Origin: Prochlorococcus sp. AG-670-O13 | GTDB lineage: Bacteria; Cyanobacteriota; Cyanobacteriia; PCC-6307; Cyanobiaceae | DNA length: 46,604 bases | NCBI GenBank assembly: GCA_003209055.1 | Contig: QCTB01000004.1 | Span: 1-46,604, forward strand | Reading direction: 5' to 3' | Part shown: positions 41,648 through 46,604 of the stretch, piece after piece | How positions within the stretch are numbered: the first letter of the stretch is position 1 | How the letters are laid out: every line of letters begins with the position of its first letter | The notes under the pieces: generated by a model | The model's input: the letters and a program-made list of their open reading frames with translations, nothing else | Databases searched by the model: none | Told to the model about the DNA's origin: nothing | Program-made: the position numbers and the translations under genes

Positions 41648-41798
41648 CAATAAACTGGCAACAAACATACGCAATGAAATCGTAGTTATATTGTCATCTT
41701 GTCTTTATAATTTTACCACAACAAACTCGCAACAAACCGCAAGAATGAGGATATGACTACACTTTGACCCTATAACTTATTCCCACTCAATTGTTCCA
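41648..41798. repeat. Native guaA 3' end with adjacent doublets (putative attachment site)
   Basis: The core is 41777-41798, the last seven codons of guaA plus one base (encoding GTIEWE and stop). A doublet CAACAAACTCG / CAACAAACCGC occupies about 41719-41740 and ends 37 bp before the core, the same spacing as at 34530-34567 and 39738-39775. A second, poorer doublet (AATAAACTGGC / AACAAACATAC) is at about 41649-41670. This is what the target junction of a site-specific element at guaA would look like. Confidence 0.75.
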
Positions 41799-43363
41799 GG
41801 GGGCTTACTAGTAATATCGAAAACAACTCTATTTACCTGGGCTACTTCATTAACTATTCTATTAGAAATTCTTTCTAAGGTTTCATAAGGAATTCTTGAC
41901 CAATCTGCTGTCATCCCATCTTCGCTCGATACACAACGCAAAACTATCGGCCAAGCATAAGTTCTTTTATCCCCCATCACCCCTACTGTCTTTACAGGAA
42001 GAAGAACTGCAAATGCTTGCCATATATCATTGTAAAGACCTGCTTTCTTTATTTCATCTCTTACTATCCAATCTGCATCTCTCAAACAGTTTAATTTTTC
42101 ATTAGAAACTTCACCCAAAATTCTTATTGATAAGCCTGGACCTGGAAATGGATGTCTTTTAATAATTTCATCTGGCAATCCAAGAGCCTTTCCAAGTTTC
42201 CTAACTTCATCTTTAAAAAGTTTTCTTAATGGTTCAACTAATTTAAATTGTAAATCTTTTGGCAAACCGCCTACATTGTGATGACTTTTTATTTTTACCG
42301 CAATTCGCTCACCAGTCTTCGGATCTAAATTAGTTCCAGCACTTTCAATAACGTCTGGGTAGAGAGTGCCTTGAGCCAAATATTGAAAAGGACCTAGTCG
42401 ATTACTCTCCTCTTCAAAAACTCTAATAAATTCCTCACCGATTATCTTGCGTTTTTCTTCTGGATCAGTTACTCCTTTCAATTTTTTGATAAATCTATCT
42501 CTAGCATTGATATATTCAACTTTTATATGAAATTTTTTATCAAAAAAATTCATTAGAAATTCAGGTTCACCTTTTCTCATAAAACCCTGATCTATAAACA
42601 TACATGTAAGCTGTTTACCAATTGCTTTATTCAGAAGAAAAGCAAGGGTTGATGAATCTACTCCACCAGACAAAGCAAGTAAAACTTTTTTATCGCCAAC
42701 TTGTTCTTTAATTCTTGGAATTGTCTCGTCTAGAAAAGTTTCAGTAGTCCAATCTGCTTTACATTTAGAAATTGAATAAACAAAATTTTTAATTACCCTC
42801 ATTCCAAATTCTGAATGAATAACTTCTGGATGAAATTGCACACCAAATAATTTCTTTTCTCGATTTGATATTGCAGCATGGAGAGTATTTTCTGTATGGG
42901 CAATTTTAATGAAACCATTAGGTAAATTATTTATAGAATCTCCATGACTCATCCACATAATTGATTTATCTTTGACATTAGAAAGTAAATCACTTTCGCA
43001 ATCAATATTTATTGGTGCTCTGCCATATTCTGCTTTGTTAATCGCGGTAGTAACATTACCACCTAACTCTTTTACCATTAATTGCATTCCATAACATATA
43101 CCCAACACTGGAATATCTAAATTAAAAATCTTAGGATCACATTTAGGTGCATTATCTTCATACACAGAATTTGGGCCTCCACTTAAAATAATTCCTTGAG
43201 GTTTGATATCCTGAATCTCTTTTATAGAAATAAAGTTACTTACTACAAGAGAAAATACATTTGCTTCTCTTATCCTTCTTGCAATCAATTCTGAATATTG
43301 AGACCCGAAATCTAATATTAATATTGAAGGATCTCTGACTTTTTTTAGCAATTTTTTAACCAT
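41777..43363 (-). CDS. guaA: GMP synthase (glutamine-hydrolysing)
   Basis: 528 residues, full length. The N-terminal class I amidotransferase has nucleophile C90 ([11 protein letters not shown]) and the His/Glu pair in [13 protein letters not shown]. The ATP-pyrophosphatase has the P-loop [13 protein letters not shown], and the C-terminal dimerisation domain ends [18 protein letters not shown], as in all GuaA. It converts XMP to GMP with glutamine. ATG start. The 3' end is intact even though copies of it recur over the next 7 kb downstream. guaA 3' ends are documented island integration sites in other bacteria. Confidence 0.98.
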   Translation of the reverse strand: MVKKLLKKVRDPSILILDFGSQYSELIARRIREANVFSLVVSNFISIKEIQDIKPQGIILSGGPNSVYEDNAPKCDPKIFNLDIPVLGICYGMQLMVKELGGNVTTAINKAEYGRAPINIDCESDLLSNVKDKSIMWMSHGDSINNLPNGFIKIAHTENTLHAAISNREKKLFGVQFHPEVIHSEFGMRVIKNFVYSISKCKADWTTETFLDETIPRIKEQVGDKKVLLALSGGVDSSTLAFLLNKAIGKQLTCMFIDQGFMRKGEPEFLMNFFDKKFHIKVEYINARDRFIKKLKGVTDPEEKRKIIGEEFIRVFEEESNRLGPFQYLAQGTLYPDVIESAGTNLDPKTGERIAVKIKSHHNVGGLPKDLQFKLVEPLRKLFKDEVRKLGKALGLPDEIIKRHPFPGPGLSIRILGEVSNEKLNCLRDADWIVRDEIKKAGLYNDIWQAFAVLLPVKTVGVMGDKRTYAWPIVLRCVSSEDGMTADWSRIPYETLERISNRIVNEVAQVNRVVFDITSKPPGTIEWE

Positions 43364-43411
43364 GTATAAAAGTTACCTCAATTTATTTGCAAAAACATAA
43401 ACCACTTAAAA

Positions 43412-44530
43412 TTAGAAACCTTTAAAAGTAGAAATATAGTCTTTACCATTATTACCAGACCAACGTATCTTTCTTTGCCTATCAAAAATAATTGCTGCAA
43501 CTTGCATATCTGTTTTTGTATATCTATTGACGTATTCTACAGAGCGATTTTCAACAGTATTCGACAACTTATTCCATAATTTATCAGCCAACGATAAATT
43601 GAAGCTTTCAAGAAGCAATAAAGCATCTTCAACGGTTTTTAATAGAGAAATTTTGTTAATAATCTCTATCGGAACTTTTTCTATTACAGCCAAATAAACA
43701 AGAATTTCAATCCTAGCATCAGCTAAATGATTATGAGTATGAAAAATTCCTCCTGCCAGTTTAATTAATTTGCCGTGATATCCAAAAAGAATTACTGTTT
43801 TAATTTTTTTTATTGCAGCATCAACTAATAATGGTCCTATCCAATTTCCAACTTTAATTATGGGAAAATCTGTATTAGAACTTTTTGCTAGATCTAAGCC
43901 ATTTTCACCAATAACAAAAATAATTTTTTCATGGACTTCATTAGAAATAATTCTCTCTAATTGAGCTTTTGCATTTTTTAATTGATCAGGTGAAGCACTT
44001 GAATACGTTTCAGCACTAGTACCTATAATAGATAATCCTTCTACAATTCCAAATGATTGATTACTAGTTCTTTCGGCCAAAAATTTTCCATTTGGTAATA
44101 TAATTTCCAAATTTAGCTTGTATCCTTCAGGAATAATATCTAGTAAATTTTCAACTAAGACTTCTTTGGCAAAATTAGAAATACAAATCTCTGATGTTTT
44201 TTTATCAATGCCAACACCATATCCTGGAATAATATTTATTAAATCTGATGACCTAATACTTGCAGTATTGGTTTGTTCTAAAGCAGCTATAGTCCATATT
44301 TCTAAATTTTGTGTTAAATCAAGATGCAAGCCTGAGTCTACAAAAGAAATTCCAAGAGCATTAGACTCTTCATTAATAAGTCCAGATGAATGAACCTTAA
44401 TTTTTATTAAATTTTTTTCTTTAGGAATTTTAATTAATTCATGATCTTCAAACGGTAAACCTATTAATTTTTTTACTGCTGACTTAGCAGCTCCAGTAAC
44501 CCATAAAGGTAAAGAAAATCCTTTTTTCAA
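43412..44530 (-). CDS. cbiD: Cobalt-precorrin-5B C1-methyltransferase
   Basis: 372 residues of the CbiD family. Early LPLWVTGAAKSAVKKLIGLP corresponds to the family's TTGTcAAAAAKAA start, though less conserved. Then IPGYGVGIDKKTSEI, EIILPNGKFLAERTSNQSFG, SIIGTSAETYSSA, and the diagnostic FGYHGKLIKLAGGIFHTHNH followed by LADARIEIL. It acts in the anaerobic corrin pathway leading to the pseudocobalamin used by picocyanobacteria. It lies upstream of guaA in the same direction, 48 bp away, and is divergent from the aminotransferase. Confidence 0.93.
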   Translation of the reverse strand: MKKGFSLPLWVTGAAKSAVKKLIGLPFEDHELIKIPKEKNLIKIKVHSSGLINEESNALGISFVDSGLHLDLTQNLEIWTIAALEQTNTASIRSSDLINIIPGYGVGIDKKTSEICISNFAKEVLVENLLDIIPEGYKLNLEIILPNGKFLAERTSNQSFGIVEGLSIIGTSAETYSSASPDQLKNAKAQLERIISNEVHEKIIFVIGENGLDLAKSSNTDFPIIKVGNWIGPLLVDAAIKKIKTVILFGYHGKLIKLAGGIFHTHNHLADARIEILVYLAVIEKVPIEIINKISLLKTVEDALLLLESFNLSLADKLWNKLSNTVENRSVEYVNRYTKTDMQVAAIIFDRQRKIRWSGNNGKDYISTFKGF

Positions 44531-44590
44531 ATCAAGTAATTGAAAAATATTTAATGACTACTAATCTTAGAATGACCTATAAATTAAAAA

Positions 44591-45760
44591 GTGGCCATAC
44601 AACAAAAATTATCATTGATGATACCTGGTCCAACACCAGTTCCTGAAAAAGTTTTAGAAGCGTTAGGAAGACATCCCATAGGACATAGAAGTAAAGATTT
44701 TCAAGATCTTGTAGAGATCACCACCAAAAATTTACAGTGGTTACATCAAACAAAAAATGATGTTTTAACAATTACAGGTAGTGGAACTGCTGCTATGGAG
44801 GCAGGAATAATCAGTACATTAAGTAAAGGAGACAAAGTTATTTGTGGTGAGAATGGAAAATTTGGTCAAAGATGGGTAAAAGTTGCAAAAGAATTTGGAC
44901 TCGAAGTAATTCAGATTAATACGGAGTGGGGCAAACCCCTTGATCCAGCTGAATTCAAAACAATTTTGGAAGAAGACCATAAAAAAGAAATAAAAGCAGT
45001 TATTCTCACACATTCTGAAACTTCAACAGGGGTAATTAATGATTTAAAAGAGATAAGTTCTCATATTCGTAATCATAAAAAAGCGTTATCAATTATTGAT
45101 TGCGTAACAAGTATTGGAGCTTGTAATGTTCCTGTAGATGAATGGGAGCTAGATATTGTTGCTTCAGGTTCTCAAAAAGGGTACATGATACCTCCAGGAT
45201 TAAGCTTTGTATCTATGAGTGAAAAAGCATGGCAAGCTTCAGAAAAATCAAATTTGCCTAAGTTTTATTTAAACCTAAAATCATATAAAAAAAGTCTTTC
45301 AAGTAATAGTAATCCTTATACTCCAGCAGTTAATTTAGTTTTTGCATTAGATGAATCTTTAAAAATGATGAAAGATGAAGGTCTGGATTCAATTTTTAAA
45401 AGGCATGAAAGACATAAATTAGCAGTAAGTGAAGCTGCAAAAAATCTTAATCTAAAATTATTTGCTGATGAAGAGCATTTAAGTCCTTCAGTGACTGCAA
45501 TACAAATTGAAGATATAAATGCAGAACAGTTTAGAAAAACAATAAAAAATAAATATGATATTTTGTTAGCTGGTGGTCAAGATAACTTAAAAGGAAAAAT
45601 ATTCAGAGTTGGTCACCTAGGTTATGTAAATGATAGAGATATAATTTCAGTTATTGCAGCTATTGGAAATACTTTAGTCGAAGAAAATAAAATCACTACA
45701 GAACAACTAGGAGAGGCTCTAAAAGTAACTTCGTACCATTTAAAAAAAAGCTTAATTTAG
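44591..45760 (+). CDS. Class V aminotransferase (serine-glyoxylate/alanine-glyoxylate type)
   Basis: 389 residues of the PLP fold-I class V family. N-terminal MIPGPTPVPEKVLEALGRHP and GHRSKDFQDL are typical of SGAT/AGAT. TITGSGTAAMEAGI binds cofactor phosphate. The PLP lysine is in VASGSQKGYMIPPGLSF, and RVGHLGYVNDRDII lies at the C-terminus. In cyanobacteria this enzyme serves photorespiratory or serine/glycine metabolism by transaminating glyoxylate with serine or alanine. The start is GTG at 44591. The stop overlaps the convergent small gene by 4 bp. Substrate preference cannot be settled by sequence alone. Confidence 0.92.
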   Translation: MAIQQKLSLMIPGPTPVPEKVLEALGRHPIGHRSKDFQDLVEITTKNLQWLHQTKNDVLTITGSGTAAMEAGIISTLSKGDKVICGENGKFGQRWVKVAKEFGLEVIQINTEWGKPLDPAEFKTILEEDHKKEIKAVILTHSETSTGVINDLKEISSHIRNHKKALSIIDCVTSIGACNVPVDEWELDIVASGSQKGYMIPPGLSFVSMSEKAWQASEKSNLPKFYLNLKSYKKSLSSNSNPYTPAVNLVFALDESLKMMKDEGLDSIFKRHERHKLAVSEAAKNLNLKLFADEEHLSPSVTAIQIEDINAEQFRKTIKNKYDILLAGGQDNLKGKIFRVGHLGYVNDRDIISVIAAIGNTLVEENKITTEQLGEALKVTSYHLKKSLI

Positions 45761-45954
45761 GTGCCTGGTTCTTCAACATTTCCACCCAATTCTACTATTT
45801 TCTTTCTTAGAGCTAGCGATTTTTCTTCATCTCCCTGTGTTTGAGCAACAGCGAGAGCAAATTCTAATTTTTCTAATTGATGCCCACCTTCAAAAAAAGA
45901 TAATCTCTTTTTAATTGGGTTTTTATTACCTCTGTAAGAAATTTGTGAAGCCAT
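45757..45954 (-). CDS. Small cyanobacterial protein, unknown
   Basis: The ATG at 45954 (MASQISYRGNKNPIKKRLSF) gives 65 residues; the longer frame from further upstream adds an improbable leader. The remainder FFEGGHQLEKLEFALAVAQT, QGDEEKSLALRKKIVELGGN, VEEPGT looks like two amphipathic helices. It is soluble and conserved in character, but I recognise no family. Its stop overlaps that of the aminotransferase by four bases, tail to tail. Confidence 0.7.
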   Translation of the reverse strand: MASQISYRGNKNPIKKRLSFFEGGHQLEKLEFALAVAQTQGDEEKSLALRKKIVELGGNVEEPGT

Positions 45955-46181
45955 AACAAATAACGTATTACTTATATTATGCCAACTCAAGGGCCTTTTA
46001 CGTTGAAAAATCAAACTTAATTTTAAAAAATTAAATTTTATAAGATTAAAACTAGGCTTTATAATTTATCTCACAATAAAATGCATTAAATTTCATAGAT
46101 AATTTAAGAGTAAATAACAACATATAAACAAATCTAAAAAAATTTTTTCTACTATTATTTTCAAATAGCAAAATTATTTCA

Positions 46182-46604
46182 ATGTCTAATATAAATTTAA
46201 TCTATTATTTAATTGCAGGTGCTACTTTTGGAGCACTAGCTCTTAAAACAGGTATCCCGGCTGCTCCTTTGGCTGGGGCTTTAATAGGAGCAAGTCTTTT
46301 AAGCATTAGTGGAAAAATTGAAACTGCAGAATGGCCCAATGGTACAAGAACTTTATTAGAAATTGGAATTGGGACTGTAATTGGTACTAGCTTAACAAGA
46401 GACTCTTTAGTGGAATTGCAAACTTTATGGAAACCAGCAATTCTAATAACCTTTACACTTGTGATCACTGGCTTAGTAGTAGGATTATGGACAAGTAGAT
46501 TACTTAAGGTCGATATAATTACTACCATTCTTGGTGCAGCGCCAGGAGGAATTAGTGGAATGAGTCTAGTTGGTTCAGAATACGGAGTGGGTCCAGCAGT
46601 TGCA
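46182..46604 (+). CDS. AbrB-family (AbrB duplication) membrane protein, truncated by window edge
   Basis: ATG at 46182; 141 residues are in the window and the frame is still open at its end. Hydrophobic segments alternate with Gly-rich loops: LIYYLIAGATFGALALKTGI, PAAPLAGALIGASLLSI, LLEIGIGTVIGTSLTRDSL, ILITFTLVITGLVVGLW, and the family hallmark TTILGAAPGGISGMSLVGSE. This motif (aPGGlseM) marks the putative ammonia monooxygenase/AbrB membrane family, proteins of uncertain transport or regulatory function. The 167-bp gap upstream holds its promoter but no clear boxes. Confidence 0.85.
   Translation, partial: MSNINLIYYLIAGATFGALALKTGIPAAPLAGALIGASLLSISGKIETAEWPNGTRTLLEIGIGTVIGTSLTRDSLVELQTLWKPAILITFTLVITGLVVGLWTSRLLKVDIITTILGAAPGGISGMSLVGSEYGVGPAVA

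Noticed and set aside
34509-41740. The regularly recurring doublets could be read as a CRISPR array.
   Set aside because: Repeats are 11-bp doublets, kilobases apart, with genes between them; there are no uniform spacers and no cas operon.

Overview
The window is a piece of a strongly AT-rich cyanobacterial chromosome. It most resembles a high-light-adapted Prochlorococcus, judging by: a circularly permuted two-piece tmRNA whose tag reads ANKIVSFSRQTAPVAA; a paired flv3/flv1 flavodiiron locus; very short, often overlapping gene junctions; and a housekeeping set (smc, alaS, speA, ndk, thiO, gatB, coaE, argJ, guaA, cbiD, a class V aminotransferase) packed as in streamlined picocyanobacteria. 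The organism assignment is inference from gene content; no database was searched.

Layout. 1-7.8 kb is core: the tail of an LpxB-like glycosyltransferase, a PRC-barrel protein, smc, small cyanobacterial proteins, a YqjD/YqjE-like membrane pair and an RlmL-like RNA methylase. 7.8-8.1 kb is ssrA. 8.2-14.2 kb is mixed: an aldo/keto reductase, a ParA-type ATPase with a small membrane partner, a DnaB helicase lacking its N-terminal domain, twin exported 14-residue-repeat proteins, a DUF6065-like gene pair and a DUF805 protein. 14.2-16.6 kb is an accessory stretch ending at the 3' end of argJ. 16.6-34.1 kb is core metabolism and cell-wall genes. 34.1-41.8 kb is a second, larger accessory stretch ending at the 3' end of guaA. 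41.8-46.6 kb is core again and runs into a truncated AbrB-family permease.

The most interesting structure is shared by the two accessory stretches. Downstream of guaA, degenerate copies of the last 22 bp of guaA recur between the accessory genes. The outermost copy, 7.2 kb away, is a perfect 22/22 match. Each copy lies among doublets of an 11-bp sequence repeated directly with an 11-bp period. The spacing from doublet to core is 37 bp at the native guaA end and at two of the copies. Downstream of argJ the same plan recurs with different sequence: two degenerate copies of the argJ 3' end, and a different 11-bp-period doublet. Short motifs between core and doublets are common to both arrays. 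I interpret these as two tandem arrays of small integrative cassettes with att-like sites, each using the 3' end of a housekeeping gene as its target. No integrase gene is present in the window, so mobilisation would have to be in trans.

The cargo is biased to exported proteins: TPR proteins sharing a near-identical N-terminal leader, a trypsin-like protease fused to TPRs, a TPR-sulfotransferase, small signal-peptide proteins, and a ClpP-fold protein that has lost its catalytic Ser and His.
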